64,000 nucleotides of DNA from Pseudomonas sp. Fl4BN1 (GCF_009908285.1 NZ_JAAARM010000002.1:62001-126000); one strand, 5' to 3'; shown: positions 1 through 9,237, counted from the stretch's first letter. The notes: a model not told the origin generated them from the sequence alone. Numbers and translations: made by a program.

Positions 1-191
1 GGTGGGTCCAGGCGTTGAATCTTTCTCCGTGATACATCTGTCGTCCGCTCTGAAAACATGAAAAAACACGCAAGGCTCGGGCCTGCAGCTTGAAAGCGCA
101 ATATGTCTATGGGGGCGCGGCCGACAAAAAACCAGCGGTCAGTCCTCGACTCATCGGGCATCATCAGCCCCTTCTCACCAGAGTCCGGACC

Positions 192-1109
192 ATGCTCATC
201 GACGAAGAGTTGACCCTGAAAAAGCTCGAAGTGTTTCTGGCGTTCATGCGTACCGGCAATCTGGCCCGCGCCGCCAGCGAGCTGCAGACCAGCAATGTCA
301 GCGTGCACCGGGCCATCCATTCCCTGGAAAGCGCCCTGCGCTGCCCACTGTTCAAGCATGAAGGACGCAACCTGACACCGCTGGAAAGCGCCTTCGTGCT
401 GGAGGAGCGGGCCCAGAAGCTGGTCCAGGACGTGGTCGAGAGCGTGCGCCTGACCCGCGAAGCCGCGGGCTTCTCGGCAGAACGTTTCAAACTCGGTGCG
501 CTTTACTCATTGACGGTGAAAACCGTACCGCAGTTGATCATGGGCCTGAAGCTGCGCCGCAGCGAGCTGAACATCGACCTGATCCTGGGCTCCAACATCG
601 ACCTGCTGTACAAGCTCAAGAACATGGAAGTAGACGCCATCCTGATTTCCCTGGATGACCGGGTCAACGAACCGGACTGCGAGCAACTGCCGCTGTTTTC
701 CGACGACATCTTCCTCGCCACTCCCGCCGACTCACCCTTCGCCCAGCAGAGCGAAGTCGACCTGGCCGACGTGCGTGACGCCACCTTCATTACCCTGACC
801 CAGGGCTTTGCCACTCACCAGGATGGGGTGCGGGTGTTCAAGCAAGCGGGCTTCGAACCCAAGGTGGCGATGCAGGTCAACGATATCTTCACCTTGCTGA
901 GCATGGTCAGCTCAGGGGTGGGTTACGCCTTGCTGCCGGGAAGGATCGCGGCGGTGTATGAGAACCGCGTGAAACTGATACCGCTGCAGGCGCGCTACCG
1001 CCTGCAGCAGCATATCGGCGTGGTCTTCCTCAAGGCCAAGGAGCGCGACCCGAACCTGCTGGCGCTGCTGGCCGAGTGTCGGATGTACGCCAACCGCCAA
1101 AGCACGTAG
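192..1109 (+). CDS. mdcR: LysR-type regulator of malonate genes (MdcR)
   Basis: Predicted cytoplasmic LysR-family activator of the malonate decarboxylase operon. The N-terminal winged helix-turn-helix (about residues 8-65, with the motif RAASELQTSNVSVHRAIHSL) is followed by a periplasmic-binding-protein-like effector domain, which in this family would sense malonate. An in-frame start exists at 90, but the ATG at 192 begins the conserved LysR N-terminus and gives a normal length of 305 residues. The gene converges on madM, at the far end of the operon it probably controls. Its TAG stop lies inside the first bases of a REP element. The family call is firm; the malonate role is inferred from position. 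Confidence 0.88.
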   Translation: MLIDEELTLKKLEVFLAFMRTGNLARAASELQTSNVSVHRAIHSLESALRCPLFKHEGRNLTPLESAFVLEERAQKLVQDVVESVRLTREAAGFSAERFKLGALYSLTVKTVPQLIMGLKLRRSELNIDLILGSNIDLLYKLKNMEVDAILISLDDRVNEPDCEQLPLFSDDIFLATPADSPFAQQSEVDLADVRDATFITLTQGFATHQDGVRVFKQAGFEPKVAMQVNDIFTLLSMVSSGVGYALLPGRIAAVYENRVKLIPLQARYRLQQHIGVVFLKAKERDPNLLALLAECRMYANRQST

Positions 1110-1177
1110 GAGCTGGCTTGCCAGCGAAAGCGCCCGCAAGACCTCAAGAACCTCTTCGCCGGCAAGCCGGCTCCTAC
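1106..1177. repeat. REP doublet between mdcR and madM
   Basis: Inverted pair of REP sequences (GTAGGAGCTGGCTTGCCAGC and, in the opposite orientation, GCCGGCAAGCCGGCTCCTAC) separated by a short spacer, lying between two convergent genes. Each half can form its own hairpin and the two can pair with each other. The mdcR stop codon TAG is part of the left REP. It may act as a bidirectional transcription or mRNA-stability boundary. Confidence 0.9.
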
Positions 1178-1189
1178 ACAGGTGTCGGG

Positions 1190-1954
1190 CTAGCCCACCA
1201 GGCCGCGGACGATGAAGAACAACAGCGACGGCCCCAACAGGCAACCCAGCCCGGTGTGGAAGGTCGCGGTCAAGGCGCCGTAAGGCACCAGCCGCCGGTC
1301 GGTGGCTGCCAGGCCTGCGGTCACGCCGCTGACGGTTCCGGCCAACCCGCCGAAGACCATCGCCGAACGCGGATTGTCCAGGCCCATCCAGCGCGCCGCC
1401 ATGGGCGTACCCACCATCACCAGGATCGCCTTGATCAAGCCCGTGGCAATCGACAAGGCCACCACATCGGAACTGGCCCCGATGGCCGCACCGGTCACCG
1501 GACCCACGATGTAGGTCACAGCACCGGCGCCAATGGTGGTCATGCTCACTGCATCCCGATAACCAAAGGCCCAGGCAATGCTCGCACCGACCATGAACGG
1601 CAGCAGCGTCCCCAGGAGCAGGGCTACTGCGCCGATCATCCCGGCCTTGCGCGCCTCGGTGGCCTGCACTTCAAAGGCGGTGGCGACGATAGCAAAGTCG
1701 CGCAGCATGGCGCCGCCCATCAGGCCGATGCCGGAGAACAGCGCCAGGTCCGCCAGGCCCTTCTGCCCACCGGTCAAGGTACCGCCGACCCAGGCCAGCA
1801 CCAGGCCGATGACGATAGCGATCGCCGAACCGTGGATCCGGCCAAACGTCAGGCGCTTGGACAACAGCACCGAGATCCACATGATCACCCCGACGAAAGC
1901 GAAGGCGGTGACCAGACCGTTGTGCTCCAGACCTTTCTCGATCAGATCCCACAT
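1190..1954 (-). CDS. madM: Malonate transporter subunit MadM
   Basis: Inner-membrane subunit of the MadLM malonate importer. The 254-residue protein is highly hydrophobic, with many glycine/alanine-rich membrane segments (for example around residues 15-32, 38-56, 60-82 and 110-135), as expected for MadM. It is the last gene of the leftward mdc operon, one base downstream of madL, so the two are translationally close and probably form one complex. It would supply cytoplasmic malonate to the decarboxylase encoded upstream. Confidence 0.88.
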   Translation of the reverse strand: MWDLIEKGLEHNGLVTAFAFVGVIMWISVLLSKRLTFGRIHGSAIAIVIGLVLAWVGGTLTGGQKGLADLALFSGIGLMGGAMLRDFAIVATAFEVQATEARKAGMIGAVALLLGTLLPFMVGASIAWAFGYRDAVSMTTIGAGAVTYIVGPVTGAAIGASSDVVALSIATGLIKAILVMVGTPMAARWMGLDNPRSAMVFGGLAGTVSGVTAGLAATDRRLVPYGALTATFHTGLGCLLGPSLLFFIVRGLVG

Positions 1955-1955
1955 C

Positions 1956-2363
1956 TCAGCGCCCTCCCGCCGGTGTCACTTGCGCAGCCGGCTCGGCCGG
2001 CAGAGGTTCGCCCTTGTGGGTCCGGCTGATCAGGGCAATGGTGCAACCACAGAGCAGCACCGAGCCTATCGCCGCCAGCACCGCCACCGGCCCGCCGTGC
2101 AGCGCCGTCACCACGTTCTGCTGGGCAGCCATGGCCACCACCACCGGAATGTACATGGCACCCCAGAAGCCGACGCCCATCTCGCAATCCTTGGTCATGC
2201 CCCCGTGCTTGTGCATCCACAAGCGGGCGCAGATCAGCAGGATCATGGCGATACCGACCCCGCCGACATTGGATTTCACGCCCAGTAACACACCGAGCAT
2301 GTCACCGACAATCACGCCCGCCAGCGTACAGATCGCCAGCAATGCCACACCGTAGATAATCAT
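1956..2363 (-). CDS. madL: Malonate transporter subunit MadL
   Basis: Small partner subunit of the MadLM malonate importer, 135 residues with about four transmembrane segments and the cytoplasmic-facing basic stretch RLWMHKHGG near residue 48. A longer open frame extends upstream to 2489, but it would overlap mdcH and lacks membrane character. The ATG at 2363 starts directly with a membrane helix (MIIYGVALLAICTLAGVIVG), the usual MadL N-terminus. A gap of 67 bases separates it from mdcH, the largest internal gap of the operon. Confidence 0.87.
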   Translation of the reverse strand: MIIYGVALLAICTLAGVIVGDMLGVLLGVKSNVGGVGIAMILLICARLWMHKHGGMTKDCEMGVGFWGAMYIPVVVAMAAQQNVVTALHGGPVAVLAAIGSVLLCGCTIALISRTHKGEPLPAEPAAQVTPAGGR

Positions 2364-2430
2364 TGTTGTTGTCCTCAAAGTGCATCGTCGAAGTTGTTGT
2401 TCTTGTGCTTCGTCAGCCTGAGTCGGTGCT

Positions 2431-3366
2431 CTATCGGTCGCGGCTTTCCTCCTCACGCAACAGCGCCTGCAAGGTGTCCAGGCGCGCACCGTCGAAGGCG
2501 ATCACCGAACCCTGCTCGAATACTCGCCGCGCCAGCCCGGTCAGCACTGCGCCAGGCGGCAGTTCGATCTGCAGGCGCACCCCACGTTCGTAGGCGCTTT
2601 GCACGGTGCCGCGCCAGTCCACTACCCGGCACATGTTGAAGGCCAGGTCGTCGCGCAGTGGTTCCACCCCGCGAATCGGCCGCGCCCGGCTGCCGCTCAG
2701 GTAACCCAGCCTGGGCACCTGCAAGGTCACCCCGGCAAACGCTGCGGCCAGGGTCTGTGCCGGTTGCTCCAGCAGCGGACAGTGGGACGGCACACTGACC
2801 GCCAGGCGCCTGGCCACGCCGACGCCGGAACCTCGGGCCAATTCGGCCACGGCTTGCATGGCAGCGTCGCTGCCGGCAATCACCACCTGGTTGTCGGCAT
2901 TGATATTGGCCAGGTACACCGGCATCCGCGGGCTGTGGACCTGGGCCAGGAGTCCTTCCACCGCCCCCAGGTCGAGGCCGATCAACGCGGTCATGCCGTA
3001 GCCCTGTGGATAAGCCTGCTGCATCAGTTCGCCGCGCAGGCTCACCAGCCGCAAGGCATCGGCAAACCCCAGGGCACCCGCCACCACCGCCGCTGGATAG
3101 GCACCGATGGACAGCCCCGCCACATAATTCACCGTGGCACCCGCTTGCAGCAGGGAACGGGCACAAGCCACCCCGGCAATCAGCAGGCACAGTTGCACCG
3201 CTCGCGTGGCTGCCAGGGCCTCGGCCGAGTCCAGCGTCAGCACGTCCTGGCCCAGCACCTCGCCGGCCTCCTGCAGGCAGGCCTGCACTTCGGGAGTCTG
3301 CGGCAAGCGCCGGAGCATCCCCGGCTGCTGCGCGCCCTGGCCCGGAAACACCAGCAAGCTGCTCAC
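2431..3366 (-). CDS. mdcH: Malonate decarboxylase acyltransferase subunit (epsilon, MdcH)
   Basis: Malonyl-CoA:acyl-carrier-protein transacylase that primes the decarboxylase by loading malonyl onto the MdcC prosthetic thiol. The protein (311 residues) opens with the FabD-type oxyanion-loop motif FPGQGAQ and has the nucleophile elbow GLSIG with Ser86. Its start is a GTG that overlaps the mdcG stop by four bases (GTGA), which suggests translational coupling. It belongs to the same leftward operon as mdcA-G. Confidence 0.93.
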   Translation of the reverse strand: MSSLLVFPGQGAQQPGMLRRLPQTPEVQACLQEAGEVLGQDVLTLDSAEALAATRAVQLCLLIAGVACARSLLQAGATVNYVAGLSIGAYPAAVVAGALGFADALRLVSLRGELMQQAYPQGYGMTALIGLDLGAVEGLLAQVHSPRMPVYLANINADNQVVIAGSDAAMQAVAELARGSGVGVARRLAVSVPSHCPLLEQPAQTLAAAFAGVTLQVPRLGYLSGSRARPIRGVEPLRDDLAFNMCRVVDWRGTVQSAYERGVRLQIELPPGAVLTGLARRVFEQGSVIAFDGARLDTLQALLREEESRDR

Positions 3367-3989
3367 GCTGCCTGCTCCCGAGCACCCCAGGGATCACTCA
3401 CCAGCCTTGCGCCACTGGCGCTCTTGAGCAGCACCCGTTGCGCCGGGCCGGCCCATTCACGCAGGGCCAGCGCGCCGCCTGGAACCTGCAACTGCATGTC
3501 CACCGGGCAACCAGCGCTGTCCAGCAGCGCCAGCAGCTCCCGCGCCTGCACCCGGGAAAAAAGCTCGGGAGTACGCAGGATCAGATCCAGATCGCTTTGT
3601 TGATGCAGCGCGGCAACCCCTGAGGCCAATTCGAATCCGGCACTGCCACTGACGCCCCAGACCAGCCCCAGAGCGTCCAGCTCGCCGCGCAATTGCTGCA
3701 ACGCCTGGAGCGCCGGCCATGGCCGTCGCAACTGCACATGGCACAGTTGCTCGGGGCGCACTGCGCGCTGCACCGTGTCCAATGCCAGCAGCGCCGGATA
3801 CCGCTGTTCCCGGGAAGAACCTCGCAGTCCTACGGCGATTTGTCCGGGCGCCGTCACTGCGCGACGCACCACCACCGGCTGCCCCGCCTCCAGTGCCGCA
3901 AAGGCCCAGTCCGGCGCATCGGCTACCAACTGCTCCGGGGTCATGCCCCAGAGCAAGTCGTGGGGCAGCCAGGGACCGAGCCCGTTCAC
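3363..3989 (-). CDS. mdcG: Holo-ACP synthase for malonate decarboxylase (phosphoribosyl-dephospho-CoA transferase)
   Basis: Transfers the triphosphoribosyl-dephospho-CoA made by MdcB onto the serine of MdcC, giving holo-carrier protein. The open frame continues upstream, but the GTG at 3989 overlaps the mdcE stop as GTGA and gives 208 residues starting VNGLGPWLPHDLLWG, typical of MdcG. The nucleotidyltransferase-like pattern is visible as GSAGFELASG followed by QSDLDLIL (an acidic DLDL pair). Overlaps at both ends show it is in the middle of a tightly coupled operon. Confidence 0.9.
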   Translation of the reverse strand: MNGLGPWLPHDLLWGMTPEQLVADAPDWAFAALEAGQPVVVRRAVTAPGQIAVGLRGSSREQRYPALLALDTVQRAVRPEQLCHVQLRRPWPALQALQQLRGELDALGLVWGVSGSAGFELASGVAALHQQSDLDLILRTPELFSRVQARELLALLDSAGCPVDMQLQVPGGALALREWAGPAQRVLLKSASGARLVSDPWGAREQAA

Positions 3990-4789
3990 CACTGCTCCCG
4001 CAGCAGTTGTCGAACCCGGCTCGACGCCACTCGGTTCGCGGCTCCAAGGCGACTGCCGAGGTCGACGCCCTTGGCTCGCACATCGCCAATCGCCTCCAGC
4101 AGGCATTCATTGACCCGTGCCAGGTCCTCCATTGTCGGCTGTTCGATCTGGCGCACCGAGAGGGTTTGCCAGAGCAGTCCCAGGCCGGCATAGCTGTCGA
4201 TGTCATAGGCCATGGGCGGCACGCTGGCGGCCAAGGCCTCCAGTTCCTCGACGCTGCGCAGGGTGACCCGCGCCGCCGAAGCCTTGCCCATGGCATGCAC
4301 CATCACCCCGGGGTCACGCAGGGCAATCAGGCGATTAGCCTGATAACCGTGAGCCAGAAAGGCTCCGGACATGGCCTTGCCCACCAGTAGCGCGATCACC
4401 GGATGCCCTGCCAGCCGCGCCCGGGCATAGCTGTCGGCGGCACCGGCCAGGGCCTGATGAATACCCAGGGCCTCTTCACGCCGGCCATAGGCCTGGCTCG
4501 GTACATCGACAATCGCAATCAGCGCACGCTTGTGGGCCTGCTCACGGTCGGCGCTGATCACTTCATCCACTGCCTTGGCCAGCCCCCAGCCTTCGAGCAA
4601 GCCGACTTCTCCGTTACGGGCACGGACAAAGCGGTTCTCGGGATCGACCACCACGGCAATAAAACGCGCCGGCTGGCCGCCCAACTCGCCGTCGGCGACC
4701 TTCAACGATGGTGGCAATCCGGCAACAGCCACCGCACCACCACTCAAGGCGTTGAACCAGTTCAGCCCTCTCAGGGAACAAGCACTCAT
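3986..4789 (-). CDS. mdcE: Malonate decarboxylase gamma subunit (MdcE)
   Basis: One of two carboxyltransferase-fold subunits that decarboxylate malonyl-S-ACP to acetyl-S-ACP and CO2. The 267-residue protein has the crotonase-like pattern of the family, including VDVPSQAYGRREE and GKAMSGAFLAHG (oxyanion-hole glycines near residue 147). It overlaps mdcD by ATGA and mdcG by GTGA. It should form a heterodimer with MdcD, as in the Pseudomonas and Klebsiella enzymes. Confidence 0.93.
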   Translation of the reverse strand: MSACSLRGLNWFNALSGGAVAVAGLPPSLKVADGELGGQPARFIAVVVDPENRFVRARNGEVGLLEGWGLAKAVDEVISADREQAHKRALIAIVDVPSQAYGRREEALGIHQALAGAADSYARARLAGHPVIALLVGKAMSGAFLAHGYQANRLIALRDPGVMVHAMGKASAARVTLRSVEELEALAASVPPMAYDIDSYAGLGLLWQTLSVRQIEQPTMEDLARVNECLLEAIGDVRAKGVDLGSRLGAANRVASSRVRQLLREQW

Positions 4790-5637
4790 GAGCGGTCTCC
4801 TTGATACAGATCGCGAACCGTTGCCGCATCGATCTGCGGCACTGTGTCCAGCCGGGCCAGGCGTTGCAGATAGAGATCGGCCTCGCGGCTGCGTTGCCGT
4901 TGCGGCAGGCCGAGGGCCAGTAGCTCGCGGACCTGGGCCTGGATCTGCGCCACATCGTCGGCCACATAACGGTCCACCAGGCCACTGGCGAAACGCTGCT
5001 CGCCACCGGTCAGGCTCCAGATGAAAGGCCGGTCCCGGGAGTCGTATTCCTCAAGCCCGGCTTCCTGCTCGATCACCTGCGGGCCGTTCAGGCCCAAGCG
5101 CGCTTCCTGGGTGACCAGGAGATAGCTGCACAGCCCGGCGGCAATCGACATACCGCCAAAACAGCCAACGCTGCCGGCCACCACGCCGATCACCGGCTGG
5201 TACTGGCGCAGATCGACAATCGCCGCGTGGATATCGGCAATCGCCGCCAGCCCCAGGTTGGCTTCCTGCAAGCGCACGCCACCGGTCTCCAGCAGCAACA
5301 CGGCACGGGTAGCAATGCCGTTGCGGTTGTCCTCGGCGGCCAGCTCCAGGGCTCCGGCAATCTTCGCCCCGCCCACTTCTCCGAGGCTGCCGCCCTGGAA
5401 AGCGCCTTCGATGGCGGCGATCACCACCGGCAAACCGGCGATGCTGCCCTTGGCGATCACCACCCCGTCATCGGCCTGGGGCACCACGCCCTGACGCTCC
5501 AGCCAGGACGACATGACCCGCTGGAACGGGTCCAGCAGCTCACGAAAACTGCCGGCATCCAGCAGGGCCCGGGCCCGTTGCCGGGCGCCCAGTTCGACGA
5601 AGCTGTGTTTGTTCAACAAGCGTGCGCTATCAGTCAT
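4786..5637 (-). CDS. mdcD: Malonate decarboxylase beta subunit (MdcD)
   Basis: Carboxyltransferase-beta-like subunit, 283 residues, working with MdcE in the decarboxylation step. The conserved glycine-rich segments of acetyl-CoA carboxylase beta-like proteins are visible (AAIEGAFQGGSLGEVGGAK around residues 80-98; GVVAGSVGCFGGMSIAAG around 155-172). It overlaps mdcC by eight bases upstream and mdcE by four downstream. No frameshift or odd composition is seen. Confidence 0.93.
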   Translation of the reverse strand: MTDSARLLNKHSFVELGARQRARALLDAGSFRELLDPFQRVMSSWLERQGVVPQADDGVVIAKGSIAGLPVVIAAIEGAFQGGSLGEVGGAKIAGALELAAEDNRNGIATRAVLLLETGGVRLQEANLGLAAIADIHAAIVDLRQYQPVIGVVAGSVGCFGGMSIAAGLCSYLLVTQEARLGLNGPQVIEQEAGLEEYDSRDRPFIWSLTGGEQRFASGLVDRYVADDVAQIQAQVRELLALGLPQRQRSREADLYLQRLARLDTVPQIDAATVRDLYQGDRS

Positions 5638-5929
5638 GGCCGATCTCCTCGAAACCCTGCTCCAGGCGCAGCCGCACTACCCCGGGGGTGGCGCCGAAAT
5701 CATGGATGTCGATCAGCAGCGCCGGCGGCGTCTGGCCGTCGAACATGCGCTCGAACAGGTGCTGCCAGCGCGAGGCGCTGCCATTCACCGAGGTCTGTAC
5801 CTGGATCATCAACTTGCCGGCCTGCCCCGGCTCCAGCAGCACTTCCAGGTCTCCGGAGCCGACACAGCCCACCAGGGCGCGGCCACGACCGGGCTGGCCG
5901 GCGGGGAATTCAAAATTCAAGGTTTCCAT
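5630..5929 (-). CDS. mdcC: Malonate decarboxylase acyl-carrier protein (delta, MdcC)
   Basis: Small (99-residue) acyl-carrier subunit that carries the phosphoribosyl-dephospho-CoA prosthetic group. The attachment motif GCVGSGDLEV places the modified serine at residue 25, the position known in Klebsiella MdcC. An upstream in-frame start at 5986 is rejected because the ATG at 5929 overlaps the mdcB stop as TAATG. The acetyl or malonyl group cycles on this protein between MdcA, MdcDE and MdcH. Confidence 0.94.
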   Translation of the reverse strand: METLNFEFPAGQPGRGRALVGCVGSGDLEVLLEPGQAGKLMIQVQTSVNGSASRWQHLFERMFDGQTPPALLIDIHDFGATPGVVRLRLEQGFEEIGHD

Positions 5930-6804
5930 TACAGCGCTCCCTGGATAAAGGTCTCGGCGGATTCGATCCGGTCCAGCAGCAGGCACGCAGCCAACAGGTC
6001 CGCAGCGCCGCCGGGCGAGGCATTCAAGGTCAGTAGTTGCAGGTCCAGCTCATGCAAGCGGCGGCGGCCGGCCAGGCTCGCGCTGCCGCCGGCGTCGAGT
6101 ACCGCCTGGGCGCCGCTCTGCATGGCCTGCAGGCCCTCTTCACCAGCGCGATAGAGCACGCAGGTGTCCGCCAGCCGGCTCATGATCGCCAGCAAGGCAT
6201 CAAGCCGGGCGTTCTGCTCGCCATGGCCTTGAGCCCGACTGCGCTTGAGTTGTGGCAGCCCCAGTTGCAGCACCGCGGGAAAGCCCTGCTGCGCTTCTTC
6301 CCGAGCGCCGCGCACACCGTAGCGCAGCGCTACCTGGGCACCGTGACTCAGAGGCCGGGGGGCATGCCGGTCGTCCAGCAGCGCCAACCCGGCGGCTCGC
6401 AGCGCGACACTGCTGGCCTCTTTAGATTCGGGTTCCAGGGCGGCAGCGGCCACCAACAGGCCCAATGCCCAGATCGCCCCGCGATGGGTATTCACCCCGC
6501 CCGTGGTAGCGAGCATGGCCTGCTCGCCTTCACGGCCGATGCGCCCCAGGGCTTCACGCAGGGGCAGGCCAACCGCCCCCAACGCCAGCGCGGCCTCGGC
6601 CATTTGCTTGAAGGCCGGCCACAAGGCCAGGGCCGAGGCGTGCATCAGCCCCAAGTGCAAGTCGGTATGAGCGCCATTGCCGCGGCGGTCCACCAGTGCC
6701 GGCTTGGGCGACAGATCGGCTTCGTCGATCAATGCGTCCACCGCCAGGTCCGCCAGGTGCTCGGCCAGGCTCAGGGGCTGTGATTGCAGGTTGAATGCGT
6801 GCAT
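5929..6804 (-). CDS. mdcB: Triphosphoribosyl-dephospho-CoA synthase (MdcB)
   Basis: Makes 2'-(5''-triphosphoribosyl)-3'-dephospho-CoA from ATP and dephospho-CoA, the precursor of the MdcC prosthetic group; homologous to CitG of citrate lyase. The ATG at 6804 overlaps the mdcA stop as TAATG and gives 291 residues. Family signatures visible include [19 protein letters not shown] near residues 27-45 and [12 protein letters not shown] near 100-111. It sits between the catalytic alpha subunit and the carrier protein gene. Confidence 0.92.
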   Translation of the reverse strand: MHAFNLQSQPLSLAEHLADLAVDALIDEADLSPKPALVDRRGNGAHTDLHLGLMHASALALWPAFKQMAEAALALGAVGLPLREALGRIGREGEQAMLATTGGVNTHRGAIWALGLLVAAAALEPESKEASSVALRAAGLALLDDRHAPRPLSHGAQVALRYGVRGAREEAQQGFPAVLQLGLPQLKRSRAQGHGEQNARLDALLAIMSRLADTCVLYRAGEEGLQAMQSGAQAVLDAGGSASLAGRRRLHELDLQLLTLNASPGGAADLLAACLLLDRIESAETFIQGAL

Positions 6805-8480
6805 TACCAGCTCCTGAATTTGGCGGGCGGGTTGTACAGGCCACCGGACCACTCCACCAGATCGGCGACGCTCTTCGCCGCCAGCAGTTCACGACTGGCG
6901 TCGGTACGGCGGATGCCGAGGTCTTCCGGCAGCGCGATCAGGCCTTCACGGCGCATGCGCGCGGTGTCCTTGGGGTTGTGCCGCAAGCCGATGGCGGTAA
7001 CCCCGGCCACCGCGGCGATCATCGCCTGGCGCTCCTCCAGGGAGCGGGCCTTGTACAGGTAGGCGATGCCTTCCTCGGTCAGCAGATGGGTCACGTCGTC
7101 GCCGTAGATCATGATCGGCGCCAAGGGCATGCCGCTCTTGCGCGCCACTTCCACCGCATCGAGGGTTTCGACAAAGGTCGGCTTGCCGCCTTCCTGGAAG
7201 GTTTCGACCATCTGCACCACCAGTTTCCTGCCCCGTTCGAGCATCGCTTGGGGCGCGTCGCTCTGGTCCTGGCGCATGTCCAGCCAGGCCGGGGTGCCGT
7301 GACGACGGCCACGCGGGTCGTGGCCCATGTTCGGCGCCCCGCCGAAACCGGCCAGGCGGCCACGGGTCACGGTGGAGGAATGGCCATCCCCGTCGACCTG
7401 CAAAGTGGCGCCGATAAACAGGTCCACCGCGTACTGCCCGGCCAATTGGCAGAACATCCGGTTGGAGCGCAGGGAGCCATCGCGACCGGTAAAAAACACG
7501 TCCGGACGTGCGGCGATGTAGTTTTCCATGCCCAGTTCGGTGCCGAAGCAATGCACGCTTTCCACCCAACCGCTTTCAATCGCCGGGATCAGGGTTGGAT
7601 GCGGGTTGAGGGTCCAGTTGCGGCAGATCTTGCCCCTGAGCCCCAGGGATTCACCGTAAGTCGGCAGGATCAGCTCGATCGCCGCAGTGTTGAAACCAAT
7701 GCCGTGGTTCAACGACTGCACATTGTGCTTTTCGTAGATGCCGCGGATCGCCATCATCGCCATCAGCACGTGCACCGGCTTGATATGCCGCGGGTCACGG
7801 GTGAACAGCGGCTCGATGTAGAACGGCTTGTCGGCCACCACCACGAAGTCCACCCAGGACGCCGGGATATCCACCCGCGGCAGCTCGCTGACATCGTCCA
7901 CCAACTGGTTGACCTGGACGATAACGATACCGTCGCTGAAAGCCGCCGGCTCGATCAGCGCGGGCGTGTCCTCAGTACTGGGGCCGGTGTAGATATTGCC
8001 GGCGCGGTCGGCCATGAAACCGGCCGAGAGCACCACATTGGGGATCAGGTCCACCACCAGCCGCGCATAGAGCTCGATGTAGGTATGGATCGCGCCGACT
8101 TCCAGTAGCCCGTCTTCCAGCAACTGGCTGATGCGCAGGCTCTGGGTACCGGCGAACGAGAAATCGAGCTTGCGGGCGATGCCGCGTTCGAACAGGTCCA
8201 GGTGCTCGGAGCGGCCGACGCTGGGCATGATCATGTGCAGGTCATGCAGCTTGGCCGGGTCGACCTTGGCCAGGGAGCGGGAGAGAAAATCCGCCTGCTT
8301 CTGGTTGTTGCCCTCCAGCACCACCCGGTCGCCGGGCAGGATCAGGGCTTCCAGCGCCGCGACAATCTTGTCGGTCGGCAACACCACGCCATCGGCGATG
8401 GCCCGCACCTGCTCGAGGCGCCGCTGCTTTTCGCTGCGCCGCCGCGACCAACGCGCGTCGGGGGATATTGTTGTTGTCAT
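6804..8480 (-). CDS. mdcA: Malonate decarboxylase alpha subunit (acetyl-ACP:malonate ACP transferase, MdcA)
   Basis: CoA-transferase-like alpha subunit (558 residues) that swaps acetyl for malonyl on the MdcC carrier, so that malonate enters the cycle without free CoA. The N-terminus shows [19 protein letters not shown], and the later region [13 protein letters not shown] closes the protein. A GTG at 8486 is possible, but the ATG at 8480 has GGAG six bases upstream and is preferred. It is the first gene of the mdc operon; a palindrome and promoter-like hexamers lie upstream. Confidence 0.94.
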   Translation of the reverse strand: MTTTISPDARWSRRRSEKQRRLEQVRAIADGVVLPTDKIVAALEALILPGDRVVLEGNNQKQADFLSRSLAKVDPAKLHDLHMIMPSVGRSEHLDLFERGIARKLDFSFAGTQSLRISQLLEDGLLEVGAIHTYIELYARLVVDLIPNVVLSAGFMADRAGNIYTGPSTEDTPALIEPAAFSDGIVIVQVNQLVDDVSELPRVDIPASWVDFVVVADKPFYIEPLFTRDPRHIKPVHVLMAMMAIRGIYEKHNVQSLNHGIGFNTAAIELILPTYGESLGLRGKICRNWTLNPHPTLIPAIESGWVESVHCFGTELGMENYIAARPDVFFTGRDGSLRSNRMFCQLAGQYAVDLFIGATLQVDGDGHSSTVTRGRLAGFGGAPNMGHDPRGRRHGTPAWLDMRQDQSDAPQAMLERGRKLVVQMVETFQEGGKPTFVETLDAVEVARKSGMPLAPIMIYGDDVTHLLTEEGIAYLYKARSLEERQAMIAAVAGVTAIGLRHNPKDTARMRREGLIALPEDLGIRRTDASRELLAAKSVADLVEWSGGLYNPPAKFRSW

Positions 8481-8515
8481 GCTCACTCCACGGGTTCGCT
8501 GTCGTGGCAGTCACC

Positions 8516-8545
8516 ATAGGAGTGAAACCCAAGGGCATCAATCAA
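8516..8545 (-). promoter_or_regulatory. Putative mdcA promoter
   Basis: On the minus strand TTGATT (8540-8545) is followed after 18 bases by TCCTAT (8516-8521), a reasonable sigma-70 arrangement about 35 bases upstream of the mdcA ATG. It lies directly downstream of the inverted repeat at 8561-8577. Promoter identity is inferred from sequence only. Confidence 0.5.
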
Positions 8546-8560
8546 GCCCGATGCCGGATA

Positions 8561-8577
8561 GTTACGCTGAGCGTAAC
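8561..8577. promoter_or_regulatory. Perfect inverted repeat, likely MdcR operator
   Basis: GTTACGCTGAGCGTAAC is a perfect 7-bp inverted repeat with a 3-base centre, fitting the T-N11-A form of LysR-type sites. It sits about 16 bases upstream of the -35 hexamer of the proposed mdcA promoter, where a LysR activator would bind. That it is bound by MdcR is inference. Confidence 0.6.
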
Positions 8578-8673
8578 GATTGCCACCCCCATGGCTTCCT
8601 GCCTCGCTCTGGGTACACAATGCACGCCGGACCGGCCAATGAATGGCCCAAGCAGACAACGATGAGAGTCATC

Positions 8674-9234
8674 ATGGACACACCGATTCGCTCAAACCAG
8701 GTACTGCTGGAGCAGATCAAGCACGGTCTGAAGCCCGACTACCTGATGTTCTGGGGGCACCAGCCGACTCGGGACGGACGCGTCAGCCAGAGCTGCTTCA
8801 GCCAGTGGTTCGCCACCGGCTTCGAGATCGAGGGTATTCACTACCCCAGCGCCGAGCACTTCATGATGGCCGGCAAGGCCCGGCTGTTCGACGACGAAGA
8901 CACTCACGCCCGTATCCTCAAGGCCGTCACTCCCGCCGACGTCAAGCAACTGGGCCGGGAAGTACGCGGCTTCGATGACGCACGCTGGACCGAGGCGCGC
9001 TTCGACATCGTGGTACGCGGCAACCTGGCGAAGTTCAGCCAGCATCCGGCCCTTGGCGAGTACCTGCTGTCCACCCGCGACCAGGTGCTGGTGGAAGCCA
9101 GCCCGGTGGATCGGATCTGGGGCATTGGCCTGGCGGCCGACGATGCCAAGGCCAGCCGAGCGGAACAATGGCGCGGCCTCAACCTGCTGGGTTATGCGCT
9201 GATGGAAGTGCGCGACAGATTGCAAGACGCCTAA
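8674..9234 (+). CDS. NADAR family protein (RibX/YbiA-like N-glycosidase)
   Basis: Member of the NADAR/DUF1768 family. Characterised relatives hydrolyse N-glycosidic bonds of damaged riboflavin intermediates or remove ADP-ribose from guanine. The ATG at 8674 follows GAGAG at suitable spacing and gives 186 residues. Visible family motifs are SCFSQWFATGFEIEG, YPSAEHFMMAGKARLF and the C-terminal DRIWGIGLA with the GLNLLGYALMEVR helix, so it looks intact. It is divergent from mdcA and convergent with chpC. No link to malonate metabolism is implied. Confidence 0.85.
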   Translation: MDTPIRSNQVLLEQIKHGLKPDYLMFWGHQPTRDGRVSQSCFSQWFATGFEIEGIHYPSAEHFMMAGKARLFDDEDTHARILKAVTPADVKQLGREVRGFDDARWTEARFDIVVRGNLAKFSQHPALGEYLLSTRDQVLVEASPVDRIWGIGLAADDAKASRAEQWRGLNLLGYALMEVRDRLQDA

Positions 9235-9237
9235 CGC

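Noticed and set aside
8674..9234. Functional link of the NADAR gene to malonate decarboxylase
   Set aside because: It is divergent from mdcA on the other strand with its own ribosome site, and nothing in the family suggests a role in malonate use.
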